In this document: positions 8,817-18,357 of the stretch, in pieces
Layout of the letters: the number at the start of each line of letters is the position of its first letter
How positions within the stretch are numbered: position 1 is the first letter of the stretch
Source of the DNA: Natronospirales bacterium
GTDB taxonomy: Bacteria; Pseudomonadota; Gammaproteobacteria; Natronospirales; REEB76
Reading direction: 5' to 3'
NCBI GenBank assembly: GCA_021792635.1
Contig: JAJYUH010000008.1
Span: 1-64,000, forward strand
Length of the DNA: 64,000 nucleotides
Notes under the pieces: generated by a model
What the model saw: the letters and a program-made list of their open reading frames with translations, nothing else
Database searches by the model: none
What the model was told of the DNA's origin: nothing
Translations under genes and position numbers: made by a program

Positions 8817-8946
8817 AGTAATAGACTTCCCGCTGAAACCCCTGGCAAAAGATTGTACGCCAGCAGAAATGCGGCGGAAGATCGCGGTTTATCTGTGGTG
8901 TTAGCATGTACCAGTGCATGCCATGTACAGTGACAGGAAAAACACC

Positions 8947-9648
8947 ATGTCCCAACCTCTCTTTGTCATCATCGGCGTCGGTCCCGGCAACGGCGCCGCC
9001 ATCGCGCGACGTTTTGCGCACGAGGGCTATCGCATCGCCCTGCTCTCGCGCAGCATCACTCTATCGGACAAGCTTGCTACCGAACTGGGCGACGCCCGTG
9101 CTTACACCTGCGATGCGGCCGATCCGGAATCGGTAAAGGGCGCATTGGCACGAATGTGTAAGGATTTAGGCGCAGCGGACGTGCTGGTTTACAACGCCGG
9201 CTCCGGTACTTGGGGAAGTGTCGAAAATGTAAGCGCGGCCGATCTCGAAAGCGCTTGGCGGGTGAACGTGCTGGGCGCTTTCACCGCTGTGCGTGAAGTG
9301 ATCCCCACCATGAAGGACCGCGGTTCCGGCAGCATTGTGTTCATCGGCGCCACTGCCTCGCGCCGCGGCGCCGCGCGCGCCGCCGCCTTCGCACCGGCCA
9401 AGGCCGCGCAACGCACACTCGCGGAATCCATGGCGCGCCACCTGTGGCCCGCCGGCATCCACGTGGCGCTGGTGATCATTGACGGTGTCGTGGACCTGCC
9501 GCGCACTCGCGAGCGCCTGCCCGGCAAACCCGACAGCTTCTTCGTCAAACCCGACGACGTGGCCGCCACAGTTTACTGGCTCACGCAGCAGCCGCGCTCC
9601 GCCTGGGCGTTTGAAGTGGAAGCCCGGCCCTTCGGCGAGGTCTGGTAG
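8947..9648 (+). CDS. short-chain dehydrogenase/reductase family protein
   Basis: The 233-residue SDR has an N-terminal nucleotide-binding motif IIGVGPGNGAAIARRF (an atypical GxGxGxG), the NAG motif in VYNAGSGTWGS and an active-site serine region IVFIGATASRRGA. The usual YxxxK is replaced by FAPAK, so the catalytic tyrosine is phenylalanine. A subgroup of SDRs (the SDR_c10 type, from memory) naturally has this, so it need not be damaged. The start at ATG 8947 has GACAGGAAAA upstream; in-frame ATGs further upstream lack a ribosome-binding site. Substrate unknown. Confidence 0.87.
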   Translation: MSQPLFVIIGVGPGNGAAIARRFAHEGYRIALLSRSITLSDKLATELGDARAYTCDAADPESVKGALARMCKDLGAADVLVYNAGSGTWGSVENVSAADLESAWRVNVLGAFTAVREVIPTMKDRGSGSIVFIGATASRRGAARAAAFAPAKAAQRTLAESMARHLWPAGIHVALVIIDGVVDLPRTRERLPGKPDSFFVKPDDVAATVYWLTQQPRSAWAFEVEARPFGEVW

Positions 9649-9786
9649 CTAATCCGTATTGACGCCTGCTTCCGGCCCCAAGCAGCCGTTCAAGAACCAA
9701 CCTTAAAATAGGCCAAAATTCGGGGTAAACGTGCCCTATACTTAAAGACAAGGGGTATTTCTGTTTGCGTATTGGGGAGATATCCG

Positions 9787-10518
9787 ATGAGCAGAATGAT
9801 GATCTTTTTATTTGGCTTGGTTGCCTACGTCACCTTTCTCGCAAGCTTCCTGTATGCCATCGGCTTCGTGGGGGATTTGCTGGTGCCGAAGACCATAGAC
9901 TCAGACGAGTCGCCTGCGACGTTATCCGCGATCATCGTCAATGCTGTGCTGCTGGGCCTGTTCGCCGTGCAGCACAGCGTCATGGCCCGGCCTGCGTTCA
10001 AGGGCTGGTGGACGCGGGTGATCCCCAAGGAGGCCGAGCGCAGCACCTATGTACTCCTGTCCAGCCTGTTGCTTCTGCTCCTGTTCTGGCAATGGCGCCC
10101 CATGACGGGCGTGGTGTGGAGCGTGCAAGGGACGGCGGCCATGGTTTTGTGGGTGCTGTTCGGGATCGGATGGCTGGTGGTGCTGGTCTCCACGTTTCTC
10201 ATCAACCACTTCGATCTCTTCGGCCTGAGGCAGGTGTATCTCAACCTGCGTAGCCAACCCTATGCGCCGGTCGCGTTCAAGAACACACTTTTCTACAAAT
10301 ATGTGCGCCATCCCATCATGCTGGGATTCATCGTGGCTTTCTGGGCCACGCCGCACATGACCCTCGGCCATCTGATGTTTGCCGTTGCGACCACAGCCTA
10401 TATCCTGATAGCGATCCAATTCGAAGAGCATGATCTGTTGCGCTTCCACGGCGAGGAATATCAGAAATACCGCCGCCGCGTGGGCATGCTCATCCCCGGA
10501 CGCAGGCGCGACAGCTGA
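9787..10518 (+). CDS. mddA: methanethiol S-methyltransferase-like membrane protein (NnrU/MddA family)
   Basis: A 243-residue integral membrane protein with about five to six hydrophobic helices and the isoprenylcysteine-methyltransferase-like C-terminus. Visible marks are [48 protein letters not shown] and [20 protein letters not shown]. These match the MddA family as I recall it, which methylates methanethiol to dimethyl sulfide with S-adenosylmethionine. The HPI and EEHDL regions are the cofactor-binding part in this fold. The gene is monocistronic. The exact substrate is family inference. Confidence 0.82.
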   Translation: MSRMMIFLFGLVAYVTFLASFLYAIGFVGDLLVPKTIDSDESPATLSAIIVNAVLLGLFAVQHSVMARPAFKGWWTRVIPKEAERSTYVLLSSLLLLLLFWQWRPMTGVVWSVQGTAAMVLWVLFGIGWLVVLVSTFLINHFDLFGLRQVYLNLRSQPYAPVAFKNTLFYKYVRHPIMLGFIVAFWATPHMTLGHLMFAVATTAYILIAIQFEEHDLLRFHGEEYQKYRRRVGMLIPGRRRDS

Positions 10519-10887
10519 TTTTGTTGGAGTGATGGGACAAAGCCAGGGTCTTTTGCTGGCGGGTTCGCGACTGGGCCATAACCGGCCCACGGGTGCCGTC
10601 CGCTGTCACGGCAGGGACGTGCACCAGGCAGTACTGCGCAGCACGCCGTCATTCTGGCGGAAGAATGCTTCGACGCCGTGCCAGCGGCGGCTCGGATGTT
10701 GATACCACAGACCAGCGGGTGGTTCCATATTGAATGTCCGCTGTTGTCCGCGAGCAGGCACGCACAGAGGATAAGGTGGCGCAGATAGCTTGCGTCGAGC
10801 CAAGGGACCATAGATTCCGGCACTGAGACCGGTGTCACGGACGGCTGCAGGCGATTTTGGCGCCGGGATACGGGCGCTTTCTCAATC
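10519..10887. other. intergenic stretch with no confident gene
   Basis: This gap between mddA and the convergent dimethylargininase gene holds no family I can recognise. A 65-codon minus-strand reading frame (10606-10803) with a proline/tryptophan-rich middle (GLWYQHPSRRWHGVEAFF) ends cleanly, but it has no recognised relatives and no strong ribosome-binding site. It may be a remnant or chance. Confidence 0.4.
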
Positions 10888-11655
10888 TCACTCAGCGGTG
10901 AAAATCAGGCTGCAACAGGTCACGCCGCCTTCGGCCTTGGCCAGTTCCGAAACATCCACAGTGCGCACTTTAATACCCTGCGCTTCCAGCCGCTTTCGGG
11001 TTTGGGTGAAAGCCTCCGGATAAATCAGGCTGTCCGCAATGCGCAGGGCATTGGCGGAGAAGGGTTCCGAGATAGCCGCGTCAATCAGCTGGAAATCATG
11101 GAAGACGGCCGCATCCGTCCAGGCTCTGTTGATAAGCAAAGTGTTTTCGGCTACTTGGGTGACGGCCGATTTCAAGTGCAGGCAATCACGAAGCCGCACC
11201 GCGTTAATGGAATATCCGAACGCTATAACGATACGTTGCAGTTGTTCGATACCTTCGAGGTTGCTGCGGTTAGACAACCCCACGTAGAGGGTCTTGCCGA
11301 TTCGTAGCACATCGCCGCCGTCCAGCGTGCCGGGCGCTTGGATGTGAAACAGCTTGCGGTAAGGTTTCAGGGCCTCAGCAACCGAAGCGGTTTCGGCACG
11401 CCGCGATTCGGCACCCGGCCGGGTAATCACCGCCAGCTCGTCCAGTACCACGGCGGTATCTTCCACGAACACCGAATCCGGAAGCTCGGGCTCCGGAGGC
11501 AGATGGTGCAGTTCGCAACCCAGCTCCGCCAGCAGTTCCTCATAGCGCCGGTGCTGGACCCGGGCACGCCCCGGATTGATGGGCTCACGGGCCAGATGGG
11601 TCAGTTCGCATTCGGCGATGCGCGGGCTCACGGCACGCGTCATGGCGATCAGCAT
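10888..11655 (-). CDS. dimethylargininase (N(G),N(G)-dimethylarginine dimethylaminohydrolase)
   Basis: The 255-residue enzyme of the amidinotransferase fold hydrolyses methylated arginines to citrulline and a methylamine. Visible marks: VEDTAVVLDELAVITRPGA, the substrate-loop DGGDVL, catalytic His in DCLHLKSAVT and catalytic Cys in EGGVTCCSL near the C-terminus. I start at ATG 11655, where AGGGAGAAC stands 6-8 nt upstream, rather than at a longer upstream frame. It could alternatively be called arginine deiminase-related, but length and the LKS/VTCCS motifs fit DDAH. Confidence 0.9.
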   Translation of the reverse strand: MLIAMTRAVSPRIAECELTHLAREPINPGRARVQHRRYEELLAELGCELHHLPPEPELPDSVFVEDTAVVLDELAVITRPGAESRRAETASVAEALKPYRKLFHIQAPGTLDGGDVLRIGKTLYVGLSNRSNLEGIEQLQRIVIAFGYSINAVRLRDCLHLKSAVTQVAENTLLINRAWTDAAVFHDFQLIDAAISEPFSANALRIADSLIYPEAFTQTRKRLEAQGIKVRTVDVSELAKAEGGVTCCSLIFTAE

Positions 11656-11790
11656 TGCAATGTTCTCCCTTCGTTTCTCCGAAGCGTCATCCCCGCAGAC
11701 ACGCACATCCTATCTTTCCGGGACGCCGGCAGATGCTAGTATTGCCGCTCATTCGGGCCCTCACGGCGCGGCGAATCCGGATACTTCATC

Positions 11791-12285
11791 ATGGCCCTGA
11801 TCCAATGTCCCGGCTGCGGCGCTCTGTTCGAAGACATCGAAGGGCCAACGCACCGTTACCTGGAATCCTCTCCCGGCTGCTGGGCGGCTTACGGCGAAGT
11901 GCTGGTGCGCGAATACAGCGATCCGGCCTACTACCGCATCCACCGGCTCACGGTGGACGCTTATGCGGTCCAGCACCCGGGCCGACCTTCACCGCAAACC
12001 ACCCAGTCGTCGGCCGTACATCTCATCAGCCTGTGTCTGGTGCTGGAACACAATGTGGACGTGCAACGCGCCACCCGGGCCATGCAGACGGCGGTCAAGA
12101 CCAAAGGCCGCTTTGCGTGGCTCACTCCGCCGGCCTCGTTGGGTTCCGTCACCGTCGCCGACGTGCGGGCCGCAAACAACGCGGAAGAACACGCAAAGTT
12201 GGTGCGCGCCTGGGCGGAATCCGCCTGGACGGCCTGGGCACCCCATCACGTCACCATCCGCAACTGGTTACCGACCGGCTTCTAG
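11791..12285 (+). CDS. DUF5946 family protein
   Basis: A 164-residue soluble protein with a CPGCG zinc-knuckle-like start, then PTHRYLESSPGCWAAYGEVL and HRLTVDAYAVQHPG, a pattern I associate with DUF5946. The cysteine/histidine-rich first 30 residues suggest a metal site. Function is unknown. Its stop overlaps the stop side of the convergent Rieske gene by 4 bp, and it reads away from dimethylargininase across a 135-bp promoter space. Confidence 0.75.
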   Translation: MALIQCPGCGALFEDIEGPTHRYLESSPGCWAAYGEVLVREYSDPAYYRIHRLTVDAYAVQHPGRPSPQTTQSSAVHLISLCLVLEHNVDVQRATRAMQTAVKTKGRFAWLTPPASLGSVTVADVRAANNAEEHAKLVRAWAESAWTAWAPHHVTIRNWLPTGF

Positions 12286-13400
12286 TCCTTGCCCGTCAGC
12301 GCCCGGCGATAGGATTTACGCACCAGTTCCTGGAAATGATGCACGCCGGCTTCACGCTTCGGCGAGAGGCGTCCCGCCTGATAAGCCCCGGACCCCAGTC
12401 CCTGCTGCACCCGTTCGCAGATGAAAATGTCCTCCTGCTGCACTTCATCGCTGAAGCGCAGATCTTCGGCAATCAGTTCGCGCGCCGCTTCTGATTCCGT
12501 ATCTGAATAGTAATAGTCGAACAGCACGCGGCAATGATTGTGCGTCACCGGCACCACCAGATTGGTCTGCAGCCGGCCCGGCAGAATGTTGAGCATCAGG
12601 TTGGGGAACACGAAGTAATAATGGGCATCACCGCCCGCGTACGGCCCCTGCGTGCCGTCCACCCGACTGTGCTGATATGAATACCATTCTGCCGTGTGCG
12701 TGGTGTACGCGCGGTAATCCAGCAATTTGTTCAGCCCCGGATGTACGTGCGGCAGGTGATAGCCTTCCAGATAATTGTCCACGTACACTTTCCAGTTGCA
12801 GGCCATTTCATAGGCCACGCGTGTGTGGAATTGCAGTCCGGTTAAATCCATGGGCGCAATGCGCTCACGGATGCCGGCCAGCACCTGCTCCAGCGCCACG
12901 CCGGGATCGTCCACGGCGACGAACACCAGACCCTGCCATTCCGCCACCTGCACCGCATCAAGATGGACGTCGCGCACGTCGAAATCCCCGGCTTCCTGCA
13001 TCTCGTGGGCGGCACGCAGTTGGCCGTCCAGCGTGTAGGTCCAGCCGTGGTACTTGCACTGCAACTGACGCGCGTTGCCGCTCGCGAACGCCAGCGGTCC
13101 GGCGCGGTGCTTGCAGACGTTGAAGAAGCCGCGCAGCACGCCGTCATGGCCGCGCACCGCAATGACGGGCTTACCAGCGACCTCGGCAACGATGTGGTCG
13201 CCGACGGCGCGCACCTCGGCGGTACGCCCCATCCATTGCCAGCTTCGGGCGAACACCGCTTGCTGATCGAAGAGATGGAAGGCGGGATCCGCGTATGCCG
13301 GCGCCGGCAGGGTCCGGGCCTCCGCCAGCAGGCAGGTCTCAAGATCCCGCTGGGACAGAGACGCGGGCGGGACGCCATGTCCGGGTGAGCGGCTACTCAT
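12282..13400 (-). CDS. Rieske [2Fe-2S] aromatic ring-hydroxylating oxygenase, alpha subunit
   Basis: A 372-residue non-haem iron oxygenase large subunit. The Rieske cluster ligands are CKHRAGPL (Cys-x-His) near residue 98 and CKYHGWTY (Cys-x2-His) near 116. The C-terminal catalytic domain has NWKVYVDNYLEGYHLPHVHP with the two iron-binding histidines in the EGYHLPHVH pattern. Relatives include choline/stachydrine/carnitine-type monooxygenases as well as aromatic dioxygenases. No reductase or beta subunit is nearby, so the substrate is open. Start ATG at 13400. Confidence 0.9.
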   Translation of the reverse strand: MSSRSPGHGVPPASLSQRDLETCLLAEARTLPAPAYADPAFHLFDQQAVFARSWQWMGRTAEVRAVGDHIVAEVAGKPVIAVRGHDGVLRGFFNVCKHRAGPLAFASGNARQLQCKYHGWTYTLDGQLRAAHEMQEAGDFDVRDVHLDAVQVAEWQGLVFVAVDDPGVALEQVLAGIRERIAPMDLTGLQFHTRVAYEMACNWKVYVDNYLEGYHLPHVHPGLNKLLDYRAYTTHTAEWYSYQHSRVDGTQGPYAGGDAHYYFVFPNLMLNILPGRLQTNLVVPVTHNHCRVLFDYYYSDTESEAARELIAEDLRFSDEVQQEDIFICERVQQGLGSGAYQAGRLSPKREAGVHHFQELVRKSYRRALTGKD

Positions 13401-13532
13401 AGGTATGCGTGAGCATAGCAGCCGGTGGATTCAAGGGGCATGACCGGCAGCGAACCATTGGAACCTTTTTTGGTCTAGTATCCGATGCCCGCTTCAGCGG
13501 GTTCCCCTTAGGTCAAGTCTGGAGTCAACAAC

Positions 13533-16500
13533 ATGAAGCGGCTTGCCTTGTCTTTTCTTTCCCTGCTGTTTGCGGTGACCCTGGCCCCGGCCGCCCCGGC
13601 GGCACCCCCGGCCCACGGGCCGTTCCATAACCTCACGTTCCGCGACCTCGGCCCGGCGGTGGCCGGCGGGCGCGTGACCAGCGTGGTGGGCGTGGCCGGC
13701 GATGCCAATCTCTATTATGTCGGCACCGCCGGCGGCGGTGTGTGGAAAACCATCAACGGCGGCGACTCCTGGACGCCGATCTTCACCCACGAACCGACGC
13801 AGTCCATCGGCGCGCTGGCGCTGGCGGCGAACCATCCCGACTGGCTGTGGGTGGGCACCGGTGAGGCCAATCCCCGCAATGACATGCTCAACGGCGACGG
13901 CGTGTACTTCTCGCCGGACGGCGGCAAGACCTGGCAGGACAAGGGCCTGCGGGACGCCGGCCAGATCGGCGCCATCGCCGTCAACCCGGATGATGCCGAC
14001 AACGTGTTCGTGTGCGCCCTGGGCGATGTGTGGAAACCCGGCCCGACCCGCGGGGTGTTCATGACCGAGGACGGCGGCCAGCACTGGCAGAAGGTGCTGT
14101 ACCTCAACGACCATACCGGCTGCTCCGACATCGCCTTCCAGCCGGGCAACCCCAAGGTGCTGATTGCGGGCATGTGGCCACTGCAGCGCCATCCCTGGGT
14201 GCTGGAAAGCGGCGGCAAGTCCGGCGGACTCTATCGCTCCACCGACGGCGGCCTCACCTGGAAGAAACTCCACCACGGTCTGCCGGCCGGTCCCATTGGC
14301 CGCAGTGCGGTGGCGTTTGCGCCCAGCGCGCCCGATACGTTGTACGCCGTGATCCAGGCCAAGGGCGGCGTGCTGTGGGTGTCCCACGATATGGGCAGCC
14401 ACTGGAAGAAGGTGAGCGACAACCACAACGACGATGTGCGGCCGTTCTATTTCACCCAGCTCGCGGTCATGCCCGACAACCCCGACCGCCTGTTCCTGCT
14501 CTCCATGAAGATGATGGAGTCGAAGGACGGCGGCAAGACTTCCTTCTATGCCGACCCCGGCGTGCACGTGGACCATCACGCCATCTGGATTGATCCGAAA
14601 AATCCCCGGCGCATCCTTCAGGGCAACGACGGCGGTGTGTACCTTTCCACCGACGCCGGCAAGCACTGGCGCTATCTCGACAATCTGCCCATCGAGCAGT
14701 TCTATCAGGTGGCGGTGGCCAACAAGCAGACGCCGTTCCTGGTATGCGGCGGCCTGCAGGACAACGACGCCTGGTGCGGCGCCTCCAGCGATTACCGCCG
14801 CGGCGGTGTGGTGGGTTATCAGGACTGGTTCGATGTGGCGGGCGGCGACGGCCAGTACGTGGTGCCCGCGCCCAGCGACCCCAATATCATCTACGCCACC
14901 ACCGACGACGGCTATCTCACCCGCTACGACCGTCTGACGAAGCGCGCGCGCTCCATCAATCCCTATCTCAAGGATGTGCTTTCGGGCTCGCTGCTCTCCG
15001 GCAAGGTGATGGCCAAGCAGAAATACCGCTTCGACTGGACCACGCCCATCGCGGTATCCGCCACCGACCCCAACGACATCTATATCGGCGGCAACGTGGT
15101 ATTCCACAGCACGGACGGTGGCCGCCACTGGCAGGTCATCAGCCCGGATCTCACGCGCAACGACAAGGCCAAGCAAGGTCCCACCGGCGGTCCGGTCACC
15201 AAGGACATGTCGGGCGCCGAAACTTACGACACCCTGCAGTCGCTCACCCTCGCGCCCACCAATCCGAGAGTACTCTGGGCGGGCAGCGACGACGGACTGG
15301 TGTGGGTCACCCGCGACGGCGGCAAACACTGGAGCAAGGTCACGCCCTCGGGCGCACCCGCTTGGGCGCGGGTGTACCACGTGACGGTGTCACCGTTCCA
15401 CGCGGGCACCGCCTATGCGGCCTTCGATGCGCACGAGCTGGGCAACAATCATCCGTATGTTTACCGGACGGATAACTACGGGACGAGTTGGCACAAGATT
15501 ACCGGGGGTTTGCCTGACAATACTCCGGTGCTGGTGGTGCGCGAGGACCCCAACCGCGGCGGATTGCTTTTCGCCGGCACCATGAACGGACTGTATTACT
15601 CGCGCGATGACGGTGGACGCTGGCAGCGGCTCTCGGCCAATCTGCCCTCGGCGGCGGTGTTCGATCTGCAGTTCGTGAAGCCGCTGCACAGCCTGGTGCT
15701 GGCCACCCATGGGCGCGGCATCTGGGTACTGGATAACCTGCGGCCGGTGGAGGATTTCACCCCGGCGGTGGCACGCGCATCCTTCCACTTGTTCCCGGCC
15801 GCGGACGGCATGCTGCTCTACGCAAGCCACACCAACGGCATCGGTCCCAGCCGTTACCGGGCGGCCAACGCGCCCACCGGCGCGGTGCTGAGCTATTACC
15901 TGAAGCAGGCGCTCAAACCCACGCACGCCGAAAAAGCTGCGCACCACACGCCGGTCAAGATCGTGGTCAGCGACAGCACCGGCCGGGTCATTGACACGCT
16001 CTACGGCCCCGCCAAGGCAGGCATCAACTCGGCGGTGTGGAACCTGCGCTATCAGGGCCCGGTAAAACTCGTGTTGCTGCCGGCCAAGGGCGGCGGCTTC
16101 TTCAACCGCAACGCGGGTCCGGCGGTGCCGCCCGGTGAGTACACCGTGAGCGTCACGGCAAATGGCACGACGCAAAAAACCGCGGTGCAAGTGCGGCCGG
16201 ATCCGCGCTTCACGGTGAGCCTCGCCACCTACCGGGCGAACACCGAGGCGGGTCTCACGATGCGCGCCGAACTCTCCGCACTCAACACGGTGCTCAATCG
16301 CCTGGCCGCCATGCGCCGCGGCCTCAAGGCTGTGATCGCCCGCAGCCACAGGGATGCGGAGTTTGCGCGCGGTGACGCGGCACTGATTGCCCAGGCGAAA
16401 ACGCTGGACCACCAGTTGGCGCACTTCGAGGAGCGGCTGTGGAACCCATACACCCAGCACACGGTGTCGGAGGATTTCCTGCGGCATTACTCGCGGCTGC

Positions 16501-16769
16501 ACCAGCACTTCGCCACGCTCTACGGCATGACGGCGTTCGCCTGGGGCGAGCCGCCGCGGCCGCAGGTGCGCACGCTCATGGCCGCGGACCGGGCGAAACT
16601 GGAACAGGTGCTCGCGCAATTCAACGGCCCGATCGTCACGGCCGTGAAATCCTGGAACAGCACCGCCTACGCCCAGGGCGTCAGCACGATGCCCACGGGA
16701 GCGCCGGTGGCCATCAAACCTCCGCCGCCGCTGCCGCCGGTTTCAGCGGCGACCAGCACCGGCACCTGA
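13533..16769 (+). CDS. secreted VPS10/sortilin-like beta-propeller protein
   Basis: A large 1078-residue exported protein with a clean signal peptide (LALSFLSLLFAVTLAPAAPA). It is built from many BNR/Asp-box repeats (for example SPDGGKTWQDKG, STDGGLTWKKL, TRDGGKHWSKV, STDGGRHWQVI). These form one or two beta-propellers, as in sortilin/VPS10 and sialidase-like proteins. The last 300 residues carry a beta-sandwich-like segment (PPGEYTVSVTANG) and a helical tail. Such proteins are common in Xanthomonadales and Bacteroidetes and are usually called glycosyl hydrolase-like without proof. A Rho-independent terminator follows. Confidence 0.87.
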   Translation: MKRLALSFLSLLFAVTLAPAAPAAPPAHGPFHNLTFRDLGPAVAGGRVTSVVGVAGDANLYYVGTAGGGVWKTINGGDSWTPIFTHEPTQSIGALALAANHPDWLWVGTGEANPRNDMLNGDGVYFSPDGGKTWQDKGLRDAGQIGAIAVNPDDADNVFVCALGDVWKPGPTRGVFMTEDGGQHWQKVLYLNDHTGCSDIAFQPGNPKVLIAGMWPLQRHPWVLESGGKSGGLYRSTDGGLTWKKLHHGLPAGPIGRSAVAFAPSAPDTLYAVIQAKGGVLWVSHDMGSHWKKVSDNHNDDVRPFYFTQLAVMPDNPDRLFLLSMKMMESKDGGKTSFYADPGVHVDHHAIWIDPKNPRRILQGNDGGVYLSTDAGKHWRYLDNLPIEQFYQVAVANKQTPFLVCGGLQDNDAWCGASSDYRRGGVVGYQDWFDVAGGDGQYVVPAPSDPNIIYATTDDGYLTRYDRLTKRARSINPYLKDVLSGSLLSGKVMAKQKYRFDWTTPIAVSATDPNDIYIGGNVVFHSTDGGRHWQVISPDLTRNDKAKQGPTGGPVTKDMSGAETYDTLQSLTLAPTNPRVLWAGSDDGLVWVTRDGGKHWSKVTPSGAPAWARVYHVTVSPFHAGTAYAAFDAHELGNNHPYVYRTDNYGTSWHKITGGLPDNTPVLVVREDPNRGGLLFAGTMNGLYYSRDDGGRWQRLSANLPSAAVFDLQFVKPLHSLVLATHGRGIWVLDNLRPVEDFTPAVARASFHLFPAADGMLLYASHTNGIGPSRYRAANAPTGAVLSYYLKQALKPTHAEKAAHHTPVKIVVSDSTGRVIDTLYGPAKAGINSAVWNLRYQGPVKLVLLPAKGGGFFNRNAGPAVPPGEYTVSVTANGTTQKTAVQVRPDPRFTVSLATYRANTEAGLTMRAELSALNTVLNRLAAMRRGLKAVIARSHRDAEFARGDAALIAQAKTLDHQLAHFEERLWNPYTQHTVSEDFLRHYSRLHQHFATLYGMTAFAWGEPPRPQVRTLMAADRAKLEQVLAQFNGPIVTAVKSWNSTAYAQGVSTMPTGAPVAIKPPPPLPPVSAATSTGT

Positions 16770-16806
16770 GCCCTCGACGCCAAGGGAATGTTATGAAACA
16801 GGCAGG

Positions 16807-16841
16807 ACCCGCGGTACTCCGGTACCGCGGGTTTTGTTTTT
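16807..16841 (+). terminator. Rho-independent terminator after the VPS10-like gene
   Basis: An 11-bp perfect stem (ACCCGCGGTAC, 16807-16817, with GTACCGCGGGT, 16822-16832) closes on a 4-nt loop and is followed by TTTGTTTTT. It lies 38 bp after the stop of the VPS10-like gene and ends that transcript. Confidence 0.9.
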
Positions 16842-16955
16842 GCATTTGCAGATGCCGGCTCCGTTTGTTGCAGGGTGTACAATTTTTGGGAGTATCTCCC
16901 GATCCGGGAGAAACCCGAACGGCGATGCTCGTCTTTGAGTAAAGGAGGGCGGCTC

Positions 16956-17756
16956 ATGTGTAACCGTGCGTACAGCCGGTCAGCGGTAATCCTGGTGATG
17001 GCAGCGGCCCTGCTCACCGGCTGCGGCGGCGGGGGCGGCGGGTACAGTAGCAGCACCCCGCCCGCCCCGATCCCGGTACAGGGGGTGTACTTCGGCACCT
17101 ATTCCATCAACGGTACCCCCGGTTCGACCCCGGTGTACGGGGCGATCCAGTCGGGGGGCTACGGCTATTTCGCTGATACCCAGGGGGTAAGCTACGTGCT
17201 CTCCAGTCTCACCGACAGCGGGAGCTACAGCGGCACACTCACCGCCTATGCGCCTCCTGGGCAGACGTTCCCGACGGGTTCGAGCACAGCGAGCTTCAGC
17301 GTATCCGGTGGTGCGAGTGACAACGGCAGCTATGTCACTGCGGTCAGCGGCAGTTTCACCGGTTCCGGCGAAAGCGGCAGCTTTACCATCAACTACCAGC
17401 CCATTACCATCAATGCCCTCAGCTTGAACGCGCTCGCGGGGAGTTACTCCGGTTATTACTGGGGCAGCGGCTCGACCTCAATCGCGCTCACCGTCAACAC
17501 CGGTGGCAGTTTCTCGGGCAGCGACGGCTATGGCTGTCAGCTCAGCGGCACCCTCACGCCGGTGCCGGGCTATGACCTGGTGCAGGTCACAGCCAGCAGC
17601 ACCGGTCAGCCGGTATGTGCCGGTGCGCTCTCCGGTCTGGGGTTCGAATCCACCCAGGATCTCAGCGGCCAGTTCAGCCACGCAGCCGGTACCTACGTGT
17701 ATGTGGGCGCTTCCAATGCCAAGGCCGGGTTCGCAGCGGAATTGAAATTGCAGTGA
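16956..17756 (+). CDS. putative lipoprotein of unknown function, Gly/Ser/Thr-rich
   Basis: A 266-residue protein with a lipoprotein signal peptide: AVILVMAAALLTGC is a good lipobox (LTGC), followed by a six-glycine linker. The rest is a low-complexity, beta-strand-rich Gly/Ser/Tyr/Thr domain containing two similar units with GSYSG- and GSFSGS-type motifs. I chose ATG 16956 because AAAGGAGG stands upstream; the longer frame from 16875 lacks this. It is probably an outer-membrane or surface lipoprotein. No family is recognised. Confidence 0.82.
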   Translation: MCNRAYSRSAVILVMAAALLTGCGGGGGGYSSSTPPAPIPVQGVYFGTYSINGTPGSTPVYGAIQSGGYGYFADTQGVSYVLSSLTDSGSYSGTLTAYAPPGQTFPTGSSTASFSVSGGASDNGSYVTAVSGSFTGSGESGSFTINYQPITINALSLNALAGSYSGYYWGSGSTSIALTVNTGGSFSGSDGYGCQLSGTLTPVPGYDLVQVTASSTGQPVCAGALSGLGFESTQDLSGQFSHAAGTYVYVGASNAKAGFAAELKLQ

Positions 17757-17812
17757 TCGCATCGCGCGAAAATATGCCGGTCACAACGCCATGATCGCAG
17801 ATATGCTTGCGT

Positions 17813-18351
17813 TCAGAACGACGAATGCGGCTGCACCAGAAAGGTTTCTTCCTCGGGAGTGGACTCGCGGCCGAGAATGACATTGCGATGCGGGAAGCGG
17901 CCGAAACGGTCAATGATGGCCTTGTGTTTCAGCTCGTACTTGAGATTGGCGTCCACTCCCGGCTGCCGGAACAGGCGCTCGGCAATGGCATGAATGGCGC
18001 GCGATTCGCTGTGCATGTAGGGCATGTACAGGAATATCCGCCGGCGCGATTCCAACGCCTGATCCGCACCGATGCACCTGCTGCCTGGGACAGCATCAGC
18101 GCCATCCCATCGCAGGCGAAAGCTTCCGGCCGGTCGCGGTACAGGTTACGGGAGAGCTGATCCAGCACGATGATCTCCGCCAGCCGTCCCTCCGGCGTGC
18201 CGCGCCATGTGAACAGCTCGCCCCGGGAGGCGGCGCGATGGGATTCCGAAAAGCGCCCGCGGATCAGCGCATCAAGCTTCTCATTTTTCTCGAAGTGCTG
18301 TCGAGGCGAAAGCTCGTCAAACCAGAACCGCAGGATGTCTTGGTATTTCAG
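17813..18351 (-). pseudogene. DUF924 family protein, frameshifted
   Basis: A DUF924 protein of about 178 residues is readable in two frames. The first runs from a CTG at 18351 (no ATG; GAGG is 4 nt upstream) through ILRFWFDELSPRQHFEKNEK, VLDQLSRNLYRDRPEAFACD and MALMLSQAA. The second continues with DQALESRRRIFLYMPYMHSE and RFGRFPHRNVILGRESTPEE to 17813. A one-base shift near 18085 joins them into a colinear DUF924 protein. The CTG in place of ATG is a second lesion or an unusual start. The gene lies 6 bp after the YgjP-like gene, so it was translationally linked to the hsdR group. Confidence 0.82.
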
Positions 18352-18357
18352 GTTGCC

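Noticed and set aside
10606-10803. 65-codon frame between mddA and the dimethylargininase gene
   Set aside because: No ribosome-binding site or family; too short to support.
13494-15380. Long minus-strand frame of 628 codons
   Set aside because: It lies entirely antisense to the VPS10-like gene, shows no family marks and is an effect of high GC at third positions.
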